From positions 248,001-312,000 of the forward strand of contig CAWZYM010000329.1 of assembly GCA_963966185.1 (NCBI GenBank): a stretch of DNA of 64,000 nucleotides, given 5' to 3'. Positions within the stretch are counted from its first letter, which is position 1, and every line of letters begins with the position of its first letter. Under the pieces are notes generated by a model, which saw only the letters and a list, made by a program, of their open reading frames with translations, was not told where the DNA came from and did not search any database. Source of the DNA: Rhabditoides inermis (lineage: Eukaryota > Nematoda > Chromadorea > Rhabditida > Rhabditidae). The translations under genes were made by a program, and so were the position numbers. Shown here one piece after another: positions 8,983 to 21,264 of this stretch.

Positions 8983-11141
8983 AAGTATGAATGAAGTATA
9001 AGTGAAGTATAAATAAAGTATAAATGAAGTATAAATGAAGTATAAATGAAGTATAAATTAAGTATAAAAGAAGTATAAAAGAAGTATAAATTAAGTATAA
9101 ATGAAGTATAAGTGAAAGATAAATGAAGTATAATTGAAGTATAAATGAAGTATAAATGAAGTATAAATGAAGTATAAATGAAGTATAAGTGAAAGATAAA
9201 TGAAGTATAAATGAAGTATAAGAAGTATAAATGAAGTATAAATGAAGTATAAGTGAAATATAAACGAAGTATAAATGAAGTATAAATGAAGTATAAATGA
9301 AGTATAAATGAAGTATAAATGAAGTATATAAAAGAAGTATAAATGAAATATGTATGAATGAAGTATAATTGAAGTATAATTGAAGTATAAATGAAGTATA
9401 AATGAAGTAAAAAAGAAGTATAATTGAAGTATAAATGAAGTATAAATGAGGTATAAATGAGGTATAAATGAAGTATACATGAAATACAAATGAAGTATAA
9501 AAGAAGTATAAATGAAGTATAAATAAAGTATAAAAGAAGTATAAATGAAGTATAAATGAAGTATACAAGAAGTATAAATGAAGTATAAATGAAGTATAAG
9601 TGAAGTATAAAAGAAGTATAAATGAAGTTTAAATGAAGTATAAATGAAGTATAAATGAAGTATAAATGAAGTATAAGTGAAGTATAAATGAAGTATAAAA
9701 GAAGTATAAATGAAATATAAATGAAGTATAAATGAAGTATAAATTAAGTACAAACGAAGTATAAATGAGGGATAAATGAAGTATAGGTGAAGTATAAAAG
9801 AAGTATAAATGAAGTATAAATGAAGTATGAATGAGGTATAAATGAGGTATAAATGAAGTATACATGAAATATAAATGAAGTATAAAAGAAGTAAAAAATG
9901 AAGTATAAATAAAGTATAAAAGAAGTAAAAATGAAGTATAAATGAAGTATAAATAAAGTATAAGTGAAGTATAAATGAAGTATAAATGAAGTATAAATGA
10001 AGTAAAAGTGAAATTTAAATGAAGTATAAATGAAGTATAAATGAAGTATAAATGAAGTATAAATGAAGTATAAATGAAGTATAAATGAAGTATAAATGAA
10101 GTATAAATGAAGTATAAATGAAGTATAAATGAAGTATAAAAGAAGTATAAATGAAATATAAATGAAGTATAAATGAAGTATAAATGAAGTATAAATGAAG
10201 TATAAATAAGGTATAAATGAGGTATAAATGAAGTAAAGGTGAAGTATAAAAGAAGTATAAATGAAGTATAAATGAAGTATGAATGAGGTATAAATGAGGT
10301 ATAAATGAAGTTTACATGAAATATAAATGAAGTATAAAAGAAGTATAAATGAAGTATAAATAAAGTATAAAAGAAGTATAAATGAAGTATAAATGAAGTA
10401 CACAAGAAGTATAAATGAAGTATAAATGAAGTATAAGTGAAGTATAAAAGAAGTATAAAAGAAGTATAAATGAAGTATAAATGAAGTATGAATGAAGTAT
10501 AAATGAAGTATAAATGAAGTATAAATGAAGTATAAATGAAGTATAAATGAAGTATAAATGAAGTATAAATGAGGATTAAATGAAGTATGAATAAAGTATA
10601 AATGAAGTATAAATGAAGTATAAATGAAGTATAAATGAAGTATAAAAGAAGTATAAATGAAGTATAAATGAAGTATAAAAGAAGTATAAATGAAGTATAA
10701 ATGAAGTATAAGTGAAAGATAAATGAAGTATAAATGAAGTATAATTGAAGTATAAATGAAGTATAAATGAAGTATAAGTGAAATATAAACGAAGTATAAA
10801 TGAAGTATAAATGAAGTATAAATGAAGTATAAATGAAGTATAAGTGAAGTATAAAAGAAGTATAATTGAAGTATAAATGAAGTATAAATGAAGTATAAAT
10901 GAAGTATAAATGAAATATAAATGAAGTTAAAATGAAGTATAAAAGAAGTATAAATAAACTATAAATGAAGTATAAATGAAGTAGAAATGAAGTATAAATG
11001 AAGTATAAATGAAGTATAAATGAGGTATAAATGAAGTATAGGTGAAGTATAAAAGAAGTATAAATGAAGTATAAATGAAGTATGAATGAGGTATAAATGA
11101 GGTATGAATGAAGTATACATGAAAAATAAATGAAGTATAAA
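8983..11141 (+). repeat. 11-bp minisatellite A, unit 4
   Basis: Near-exact copy of 1908-4066 at +7,075. The 509-codon read-through frame is identical in sequence. One visible difference is ATACAAATG at about 9485 where the first copy has ATATAAATG. Confidence 0.97.
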
Positions 11142-11149
11142 AGTATAAA

Positions 11150-11614
11150 ATACTTCAATTATACTTCATTTATACTTCATTTATCTTTCACTTATACTTC
11201 ATTTATCTTTCACTTACACTTCATTTATACTTCATTTATACTTCATTTATACTTCTTTTATACTTCTTTTATACTTCATTTATACTTCATTTATACTTTA
11301 TTTATACTTCACTTAAACTTCATTTATACTTCATTTATACTTCAATTATACTTCATTTATACTTCATTTATACTTCATTTATACTTCATTTATCTTTCAC
11401 TTATACTTCATTTATACTTCATTTATACTTCATTTATACTTCTTTTATACTTCTTTTATACTTCTTTTATACTTCTTTTATACTTCTTTTATACTTCATT
11501 TATACTTCATTTATACTTCATTTATACTTTATTTATACTTCACTTATACTTCATTTATACTTCATTTATACTTCAATTATACTTCTTTTATACTTCACTT
11601 ATACTTCATTTATA
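11150..11614 (-). repeat. Minisatellite A, inverted orientation, unit 4
   Basis: About 42 minus-strand units, a copy of 4075-4539 at +7,075. Confidence 0.96.
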
Positions 11615-12081
11615 CTGCATTAGGATCGGCGCAAAGCGCCGATCGTTTGGGTCCTATCCAGCGGCGCGCAGAATCGCTAGGCCCGGAGGGCCGCCAAAAT
11701 CGCTTGTAAATCATTTAAATAATAATTGTTTCAGAGTTATATCAAGATCTTGTTTCTAAATCGTCCGTTGAACAACTATAAACAAAAATAAATTATGAAA
11801 CAATAGTTTAATACCCAAAAATATGTTCGCTGGTTAGGTCTGCACGTCTGTGAGGTATGCTGCTGGTCGCTGATTCGCTGAAAGGCCCGCTCACTAGCCC
11901 CGCCCCCCGCGCTTATTGGTTCGTGATGCGGAATGTGTGCGGGAGAGCGCGATAATGCGATAATGTGCTCACTGTTTGTGATTTGCGTCGTCGTTCACGC
12001 GCGTTGTTTTGTTGATGTTATTTTTGTTGTTTAAAACACAATTAAAAAAAGAAGAAAATTTCTTCGAAATTCAACAAAAGG
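11615..12081. other. Module M, copy 4 (short form)
   Basis: Carries the same 170-bp terminal deletion as copy 2, at the same base, showing that the deletion came before the 7,075-bp duplication. GC-box at 11898. Confidence 0.9.
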
Positions 12082-13786
12082 AAATGTTCGTGGGTTGTGG
12101 TTTTCGTTGCTGATAGTGGTTCGTGGCGGCTCGTAGCTGTTCGTGGCTGACGTTGCAACTCGTAGATGTTCGTGGATTGTGGTTTTCACAGCTGATAGAT
12201 GTTTGTGGCGGCTCGTAGCTGTTCGTGGCTGACGTTACAACTCGTAGATGTTCGTGGGATGTGGTTTTCGCAGCTGATAGATGTTCGTGGCGGCTCGTAG
12301 CTGTTCGTGGCTGACGTTACAACTCGTGGATGTTCGTGGATTGTGTTTTTTGCGGCTGATAGATGTTCGTGGCGGCTCGTAGCTGTTTGTGGCTGAAGTT
12401 GAAACTCGTAGATGTTCGTGGATTGTGACTCTCGTGGCTGACAGTTGTTCGTGGCGGCTCGTAGCTGTTCGTGGCTGACGTTGCAACTCGTAGATGCTCG
12501 TGGATTGTGGCTCTCGCGGCTGACAGTTGTTCATGGCGGCTCGTAGCTGTTCGTGGCTGACGTTGCAACTCGTAGCTGTTCGTGGCTGACGTTGCAACTC
12601 GTAGATGTTCGTGGATTGTGGTTTTCGCAGCTGATAGATGTTCGTGGCGGCTCGTAGCTGTTCGTGGCTGACGTTGCAACTCGTAGATGTTCGTGGATTG
12701 TGGTTTTCGCAGCTGATAGATGTTCGTGGCGGATCGTAGCTGTTTGTGGCTGAAGTTGCAACTCGTAGATGTTCGTGGGTTGTGGTTTTCGTTGCTGATA
12801 GTGGTTCGTGGCGGCTCGTAGCTGTTCGTGGCTGACGTTACAACTCGTAGATGTTCGTGGATTGTGGTTTTCGCGGCTGATAGATGTTCGTGGCGGCTCG
12901 TAGCTGTTCGTGGCTGACGTTGCAACTCGTAGCTGTTCGTGGATTGTGGCTCTCGCGGCTGATAGTGGTTCGTGGCGGCTCGTAGCTGTTCGTGGCTGCC
13001 GTTACAACTCGTAGATGTTCGTGGATTGTGGTTTTCGCGGCTGATAGATGTTCGTGGCGGCTCGTAGCTGTTCGTGGCTGACGTTGCAACTCGTAGATGT
13101 TCGTGGATTGTGGTTTTCACAGCTGATAGATGTTCGTGGCGGCTCGTAGCTGTTCGTGGCTGACGTTACAACTCGTAGATGTTCGTGGGATGTGGTTTTC
13201 GCAGCTGATAGATGTTCGTAGCTGTTCGTAGCTGTTCGTGGCTGACGTTGCAACTCGTAGATGTTCGTGGATTGTGGCTCTCGCGGCTGACAGTTGTTCG
13301 TGGCGGCTCGTAGCTGTTCGTGGCTGACGTTGCAACTCTTAGATGTTCGTGGATTGTGACTCTCGCGGCTGACTTCTTCGTGGCGGCTCGTAGCTGTTCG
13401 TGGCTGACGTTGCAACTCGTAGATGTTCGTGGATTGTGGTTTTCGCAGCTCATAGAAGTTCGTGGCGGCTCGTAGCTGTTCGTGGCTGACGTTACAACTC
13501 GTAGATGTTTGTGGGATGTGGTTTTCGCAGCTGATAGATGTTCGTGGCGGCTCGTAGCTGTTCGTGGCTGACGTTACAACTCGTAGAAGTTCGTGGATTG
13601 TGGTTTTCGCGGAAGATAGATGTTCGTGGCGGCTCGTAGCTGTTTGTGGCTGAAGTTGAAACTCGTAGCTGTTCGTGGCTGACGTTACAACTCGTAGATG
13701 TTCGTGGATTGTGGTTTTCGCGGCTGATAGATGTTCGTGGCGGCTCGTAGCTGTTCGTGGCTGACGTTGCAACTCGTAGATGTTCG
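12082..13786 (+). repeat. 82-bp satellite S, array 4
   Basis: About 21 monomers. Sequence to about 13,246 copies array 2 at +7,075. Beyond that it diverges and instead matches array 5 at +5,137. A GACTTCTTCGTGG shortened monomer occurs at about 13,371. It ends at GATGTTCG joined to AATGAGG, as in array 5. Confidence 0.96.
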
Positions 13787-15120
13787 AATGAGGTATAAAT
13801 GAGGTATAAATGAAGTATACATGAAATATAAATGAAGTATAAAAGAAGTAAAAAATGAAGTATAAATAAAGTATAAAAGAAGTATAAATGAAGTATAAAT
13901 GAAGTATAAATGAAGTATAAGTGAAGTATAAATGAAGTATAAATGAAGTATAAATGAAGTATAAAAGAAGTATAAATGAAATATAAATGAAGTATAAATG
14001 AAGTATAAATGAAGTATAAATGAAGTATAAATAAGGTATAAATGAGGTATAAATGAAGTAAAGGTGAAGTATAAAAGAAGTATAAATGAAGTATAAATGA
14101 AGTATGAATGAGGTATAAATGAGGTATAAATGAAGTATACATGAAATATAAATGAAGTATAAAAGAAGTATAAATGAAGTATAAATAAAGTATAAAAGAA
14201 GTATAAATGAAGTATAAATGAAGTATACAAGAAGTATAAATGAAGTATAAATGAAGTATAAGTGAAGTATAAAAGAAGTATAAAAGAAGTATAAATGAAG
14301 TATAAATGAAGTATAAATGAAGTATAAATGAAGTATAAATGAAGTATAAATGAAGTATAAATGAAGTATAAATGAAGTATAAATGAGGATTAAATGAAGT
14401 ATGAATAAAGTATAAATGAAGTATAAATGAAGTATAAATGAAGTATAAATGAAGTATAAAATAAGTATAAATGAAGTATAAATGAAGTATAAAAGAAGTA
14501 TAAATGAAGTATAAATGAAGTATAAATGAAGTATAAGTGAAAGATAAATGAAGTATAAATGAAGTATAATTGAAGTATAAATGAAGTATAAATGAAGTAT
14601 GAGTGAAATATAAACGAAGTATAAATGAAGTATAAATGAAGTATAAATGAAGTATAAATGAAGTATAAGTGAAGTATAAAAGAAGTATAATTGAAGTATA
14701 AATGAAGTATAAATGAAGTATAAATGAAGTATAAATGAAATATAAATGAAGTTAAAATGAAGTATAAAAGAAGTATAAATGAACTATAAATGAAGTATAA
14801 ATGAAGTAGAAATGAAGTATAAATGAAGTATAAATGAGGTATAAATGAAGTATAGGTGAAGTATAAAAGAAGTATAAATGAAGTATAAATGAAGTATGAA
14901 TGAAATATAAATGAAGTTAAAATGAAGTATAAAAGAAGTATAAATGAACTATAAATGAAGTATAAATGAAGTAGAAATGAAGTAGAAATGAAGTATAAAT
15001 GAGGTATAAATGAAGTATAGGTGAAGTATAAAAGAAGTATAAATGAAGTATAAATGAAGTATGAATGAGGTATAAATGAGGTATGAATGAAGTATACATG
15101 AAATATAAATGAAGTATAAA
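13787..15120 (+). repeat. 11-bp minisatellite A, unit 5
   Basis: About 121 units. A 165-bp stretch (15 units), recognised by GAAGTTAAAATG followed by GAACTATAAATG, occurs twice in tandem (GTTA at 14751 and 14916). Unit 6 has it once. Confidence 0.96.
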
Positions 15121-15128
15121 AGTATAAA

Positions 15129-15604
15129 ATACTTCAATTATACTTCATTTATACTTCATTTATCTTTCACTTATACTTCATTTATCTTTCACTTATACTT
15201 CATTTATACTTCATTTATACTTCATTTATACTCCTTTTATACTTCTTTTATACTTCATTTATACTTCATTTATACTTTATTTATACTTCACTTATACTTC
15301 ATTTATACTTCATTTATACTTCAATTATACTTCATTTATACTTCATTTATACTTCAATTATACTTCATTTATCTTTCAATTATACTTCATTTATACTTCA
15401 TTTATACTTCATTTATACTTCTTTTATACTTCTTTTATACTTCTTTTATACTTCTTTTATACTTCATTTATACTTCATTTAAACTTCATTTATACTTCAT
15501 TTATACTTCATTTATACTTTATTTATACTTCACTTATACTTCATTTATACTTCATTTATACTTCAATTATACTTCTTTTATACTTCACTTATACTTCATT
15601 TATA
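15129..15604 (-). repeat. Minisatellite A, inverted orientation, unit 5
   Basis: About 43 minus-strand units. Shared with unit 6 and absent from units 1-4 are CTCCTTTTATAC near 15231 and CTTTCAATTATAC near 15375, which group units 5 and 6 as sister copies. Confidence 0.96.
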
Positions 15605-16246
15605 CTGCATTAGGATCGGCGCAAAGCGCCGATCGTTTGGGTCCTATCCAGCGGCGCGCAGAAACGCTAGGCCCGGAGGGCCGCCAAAATCGCTTGTAAA
15701 TCATTTAAATAATAATTGTTTCAGAGTTATATCAAGATCTTGTTTCTAAATCGTCCGTTGAACAACTATAAACAAAAATAAATTATGAAACAATAGTTTA
15801 ATACCCAAAAATATGTTCGCTGGTTAGGTCTGCACGTCTGTGAGGTATGCTGCTGGTCGCTGATTCGCTGAAAGGCCCGCTCACTAGCCCCGCCCCCCGC
15901 GCTTATTGGTTCGTGATGCGGAATGTGTGCGGGAGAGCGCGATAATGCGATAATGTGCTCACTGTTTGTGATTTGCGTCGTCGTTCACGCGCGTTGTTTT
16001 GTTGATGTTATTTTTGTTGTTTAAAATACAATTAAAAAAAGAAGAAAATTTCTTCGAAATTCAACAAAAGGACATTCATTCTCTTCTGAAAAGTACAAGC
16101 GTAAAGTAGCTCTGTTTGGGTTCATCTCAATTTAACAAAAGCACATGCATAAAACTATTGTTTCTACACTAAGCAATAAACACAAACCTGCTCTCTCAAA
16201 ACGATCACAACCACTATCAGCAACGAAAACCACAACCCACGAAATG
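15605..16246. other. Module M, copy 5 (long form)
   Basis: Full-length copy. GCAGAAACGC at about 15658 replaces GCAGAATCGC of copies 1-4 and is shared with copy 6. GC-box at 15888. Confidence 0.9.
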
Positions 16247-16281
16247 TTCGTGGGTTGTGGTTTTCGTTGCTGATAGTGGTT
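16209..16281. repeat. Perfect hairpin at M/S junction, copy 5
   Basis: 35-bp arms around ATG, identical to copy 1. Confidence 0.95.
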
Positions 16282-18923
16282 CGTGGCGACTCGTAGCTGT
16301 TCGTGGCTGACGTTGCAACTCGTAGATGTTCGTGGATTGTGGTTTTCGCAGCTGTTCGTGGCGGCTCGTAGCTGTTCGTGGCGGACGTTACAACTCGTAG
16401 ATTTTCGTGGGTTGTGGTTTTCGTGGCTGATAGTGGTTCGTGTCGGCTCGTAGCTGTTCGTGGCTGACGTTACAACTCGTAGATGTTCGTGGATTGTGGT
16501 TTTCGCGGCTGATAGATGTTCGTGGCGGCTCGTAGCTGTTCGTGGCTGACGTTGCAACTCGTAGATGTTCGTGGATTGTGGTTTTCACAGCTGATAGATG
16601 TTTGTGGCGGCTCGTAGCTGTTCGTGGCTGACGTTACAACTCGTAGATGTTCGTGGGATGTGGTTTTCGCAGCTGATAGATGTTTGTGGCGGCTCGTAGC
16701 TGTTCGTGGCTGACGTTACAACTCGTAGATGTTCGTGGGATGTGGTTTTCGCAGCTGATAGATGTTCGTGGCGGCTCGTAGCTGTTCGTGGCTGACGTTA
16801 CAACTCGTGGATGTTCGTGGATTGTGTTTTTTGCGGCTGATAGATGTTCGTGGCGGCTCGTAGCTGTTTGTGGCTGAAGTTGAAACTCGTAGATGTTCGT
16901 GGATTGTGACTCTCGTGGCTGACAGTTGTTCGTGGCGGCTCGTAGCTGTTCGTGGCTGACGTTGCAACTCGTAGATGCTCGTGGATTGTGGCTCTCGCGG
17001 CTGACAGTTGTTCATGGCGGCTCGTAGCTGTTCGTGGCTGACGTTGCAACTCGTAACTGTTCGTGGCTGACGTTGCAACTCGTAGATGTTCGTGGATTGT
17101 GGTTTTCGCAGCTGATAGATGTTCGTGGCGGCTCGTAGCTGTTCGTGGCTGACGTTGCAACTCGTAGATGTTCGTGGATTGTGGTTTTCGCAGCTGATAG
17201 ATGTTCGTGGCGGATCGTAGCTGTTTGTGGCTGAAGTTGCAACTCGTAGATGTTCGTGGGTTGTGGTTTTCGTTGCTGATAGTGGTTCGTGGCGGCTCGT
17301 AGCTGTTCGTGGCTGACGTTACAACTCGTAGATGTTCGTGGATTGTGGTTTTCGCGGCTGATAGATGTTCGTGGCGGCTCGTAGCTGTTCGTGGCTGACG
17401 TTGCAACTCGTAGCTGTTCGTGGATTGTGGCTCTCGCGGCTGATAGTGGTTCGTGGCGGCTCGTAGCTGTTCGTGGCTGCCGTTACAACTCGTAGATGTT
17501 TGTGGATTGTGGTTCTCGCGGCTGATAGATGTTCGTGGCGGCTCGTAGCTGTTCGTGGCTGACGTTGCAACTCGTAGATGTTCGTGGATTGTGGTTTTCA
17601 CAGCTGATAGATGTTCGTGGCGGCTCGTAGCTGTTCGTGGCTGACGTTACAACTCGTAGATGTTCGTGGGATGTGGTTTTCGCAGCTGATAGATGTTCGT
17701 AGCTGTTCGTAGCTGTTCGTGGCTGACTGTACAACTCGTAGATGTTCGTGGATTGTGGTTTTTGCGGCTGATAGATGTTCGTGGCGGCTCGTAGCTGTTT
17801 GTGGCTGAAGTTGAAACTCGTAGATGTTCGTGGATTGTGACTCTCGCGGCTGACAGTTGTTCGTGGCGGCTCGTAGCTGTTCGTGGCTCACGTTGCAACT
17901 CGTAGATGTTCGTGGATTGTGGCTCTCGCGGCTGACAGTTGTTCGTGGCGGCTCGTAGCTGTTTGTGGCTGAAGTTGAAACTCGTAGATGTTCGTGGATT
18001 GTGACTCTCGTGGCTGACAGTTGTTCGTGGCGGCTCGTAGCTGTTTGTGGCTGACGTTGCAACTCGTAGCTGTTCGTGGATTGTGGCTCTCGCGGCTGAT
18101 AGTGGTTCGTGGCGGCTCGTAGCTGTTCGTGGCTGCCGTTACAACTCGTAGATGTTCGTGGATTGTGGTTTTCGCGGCTGATAGATGTTCGTGGCGGCTC
18201 GTAGCTGTTCGTGGCTGACGTTGCAACTCGTAGATGTTCGTGGATTGTGGTTTTCACAGCTGATAGATGTTCGTGGCGGCTCGTAGCTGTTCGTGGCTGA
18301 CGTTACAACTCGTAGATGTTCGTGGGATGTGGTTTTCGCAGCTGATAGATGTTCGTAGCTGTTCGTAGCTGTTCGTGGCTGACGTTGCAACTCGTAGATG
18401 TTCGTGGATTGTGGCTCTCGCGGCTGACAGTTGTTCGTGGCGGCTCGTAGCTGTTCGTGGCTGACGTTGCAACTCTTAGATGTTCGTGGATTGTGACTCT
18501 CGCGGCTGACTTCTTCGTGGCGGCTCGTTGCTGTTCGTGGCTGACGTTGCAACTCGTAGATGTTCGTGGATTGTGGTTTTCGCAGCTCATAGAAGTTCAT
18601 GGCGGCTCGTAGCTGTTCGTGGCTGACGTTACAACTCGTAGATGTTTGTGGGATGTGGTTTTCGCAGCTGATAGATGTTCGTGGCGGCTCGTAGCTGTTC
18701 GTGGCTGACGTTACAACTCGTAGAAGTTCGTGGATTGTGGTTTTCGCGGAAGATAGATGTTCGTGGCGGCTCGTAGCGGTTTGTGGCTGAAGTTGAAACT
18801 CGTAGCTGTTCGTGGCTGACGTTACAACTCGTAGATGTTCGTGGATTGTGGTTTTCGCGGCTGATAGATGTTCGTGGCGGCTCGTAGCTGTTCGTGGCTG
18901 ACGTTGCAACTCGTAGATGTTCG
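16244..18923 (+). repeat. 82-bp satellite S, array 5
   Basis: About 33 monomers. Its 3' part (about 18,140-18,923) matches the end of array 4 at +5,137, including the GACTTCTTCGTGG shortened monomer and the GATGTTCG/AATGAGG junction. Its first part is repeated in array 6 at +4,983. Confidence 0.96.
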
Positions 18924-20103
18924 AATGAGGTATAAATGAGGTATAAATGAAGTATACATGAAATATAAATGAAGTATAAAAGAAGTAAAAAATGAAGTAT
19001 AAATAAAGTATAAAAGAAGTATAAATGAAGTATAAATGAAGTATAAATGAAGTATAAGTGAAGTATAAATGAAGTATAAATGAAGTATAAATGAAGTATA
19101 AAAGAAGTATAAATGAAATATAAATGAAGTATAAATGAAGTATAAATGAAGTATAAATGAAGTATAAATAAGGTATAAATGAGGTATAAATGAAGTAAAG
19201 GTGAAGTATAAAAGAAGTATAAATGAAGTATAAATGAAGTATGAATGAGGTATAAATGAGGTATAAATGAAGTATACATGAAATATAAATGAAGTATAAA
19301 AGAAGTATAAATGAAGTATAAATAAAGTATAAAAGAAGTATAAATGAAGTATAAATGAAGTATACAAGAAGTATAAATGAAGTATAAATGAAGTATAAGT
19401 GAAGTATAAAAGAAGTATAAAAGAAGTATAAATGAAGTATAAATGAAGTATAAATGAAGTATAAATGAAGTATAAATGAAGTATAAATGAAGTATAAATG
19501 AAGTATAAATGAAGTATAAATGAGGATTAAATGAATTATGAATAAAGTATAAATGAAGTATAAATGAAGTATAAATGAAGTATAAATGAAGTATAAAAGA
19601 AGTATAAATGAAGTATAAATGAAGTATAAAAGAAGTATAAATGAAGTATAAATGAAGTATAAATGAAGTATAAGTGAAAGATAAATGAAGTATAAATGAA
19701 GTATAATTGAAGTATAAATGAAGTATAAATGAAGTATAAGTGAAATATAAACGAAGTATAAATGAAGTATAAATGAAGTATAAATGAAGTATAAATGAAG
19801 TATAAGTGAAGTATAAAAGAAGTATAATTGAAGTATAAATGAAGTATAAATGAAGTATAAATGAAGTATAAATGAAATATAAATGAAGTTAAAATGAAGT
19901 ATAAAAGAAGTATAAATGAACTATAAATGAAGTATAAATGAAGTAGAAATGAAGTATAAATGAAGTATAAATGAAGTATAAATGAGGTATAAATGAAGTA
20001 TAGGTGAAGTATAAAAGAAGTATAAATGAAGTATAAATGAAGTATGAATGAGGTATAAATGAGGTATGAATGAAGTATACATGAAATATAAATGAAGTAT
20101 AAA
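18924..20103 (+). repeat. 11-bp minisatellite A, unit 6
   Basis: About 107 units, the sister of unit 5 without its 165-bp internal duplication. It has a private ATGAATTATGAATAA variant near 19531. Confidence 0.96.
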
Positions 20104-20111
20104 AGTATAAA

Positions 20112-20587
20112 ATACTTCAATTATACTTCATTTATACTTCATTTATCTTTCACTTATACTTCATTTATCTTTCACTTATACTTCATTTATACTTCATTTA
20201 TACTTCATTTATACTCCTTTTATACTTCTTTTATATTTCATTTATACTTCATTTATACTTTATTTATACTTCACTTATACTTCATTTATACTTCATTTAT
20301 ACTTCAATTATACTTCATTTATACTTCATTTATACTTCAATTATACTTCATTTATCTTTCAATTATACTTCATTTATACTTCATTTATACTTCATTTATA
20401 CTTCTTTTATACTTCTTTTATACTTCTTTTATACTTCTTTTATACTTCATTTATACTTCATTTATACTTCATTTATACTTCATTTATACTTCATTTATAC
20501 TTTATTTATACTTCACTTATACTTCATTTATACTTCATTTATACTTCAATTATACTTCTTTTATACTTCACTTATGATTCATTTATA
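20112..20587 (-). repeat. Minisatellite A, inverted orientation, unit 6
   Basis: About 43 minus-strand units, a copy of 15129-15604 at +4,983. Private variants are ATATTTC near 20235 and CTTATGATTC just before M. Confidence 0.96.
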
Positions 20588-21229
20588 CTGCATTAGGATC
20601 GGCGCAAAGCGCCGATCGTTTGGGTCCTATCCAGCGGCGCGCAGAAACGCTAGGCCCGGAGGGCCGCCAAAATCGCTTGTAAATCATTTAAATAATAATT
20701 GTTTCAGAGTTATATCAAGATCTTGTTTCTAAATCGTCCGTTGAACAACTATAAACAAAAATAAATTATGAAACAATAGTTTAATACCCAAAAATATGTT
20801 CGCTGGTTAGGTCTGCACGTCTGTGAGGTATGCTGCTGGTCGCTGATTCGCTGAAAGGCCCGCTCACTAGCCCCGCCCCCCGCGCTTATTGGTTCGTGAT
20901 GCGGAATGTGTGCGGGAGAGCGCGATAATGCGATAATGTGCTCACTGTTTGTGATTTGCGTCGTCGTTCACGCGCGTTGTTTTGTTGATGTTATTTTTGT
21001 TGTTTAAAATACAATTAAAAAAAGAAGAAAATTTCTTCGAAATTCAACAAAAGGACATTCATTCTCTTCTGAAAAGTACAAGCGTAAAGTAGCTCTGTTT
21101 GGGTTCATCTCAATTTAACAAAAGCACATGCATAAAACTATTATTTCTACACTAAGCAATAAACACAAACCTGCTCTCTCAAAACGATCACAACCACTAT
21201 CAGCAACGAAAACCACAACCCACGAAATG
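20588..21229. other. Module M, copy 6 (long form, last in window)
   Basis: Full-length copy with GC-box at 20871. No further copy of M or of array A follows, so the whole remaining 42.8 kb of S lies to one side of this module. Confidence 0.9.
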
Positions 21230-21264
21230 TTCGTGGGTTGTGGTTTTCGTTGCTGATAGTGGTT
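21192..21264. repeat. Perfect hairpin at M/S junction, copy 6
   Basis: 35-bp arms around ATG, identical to copy 1. Confidence 0.95.
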
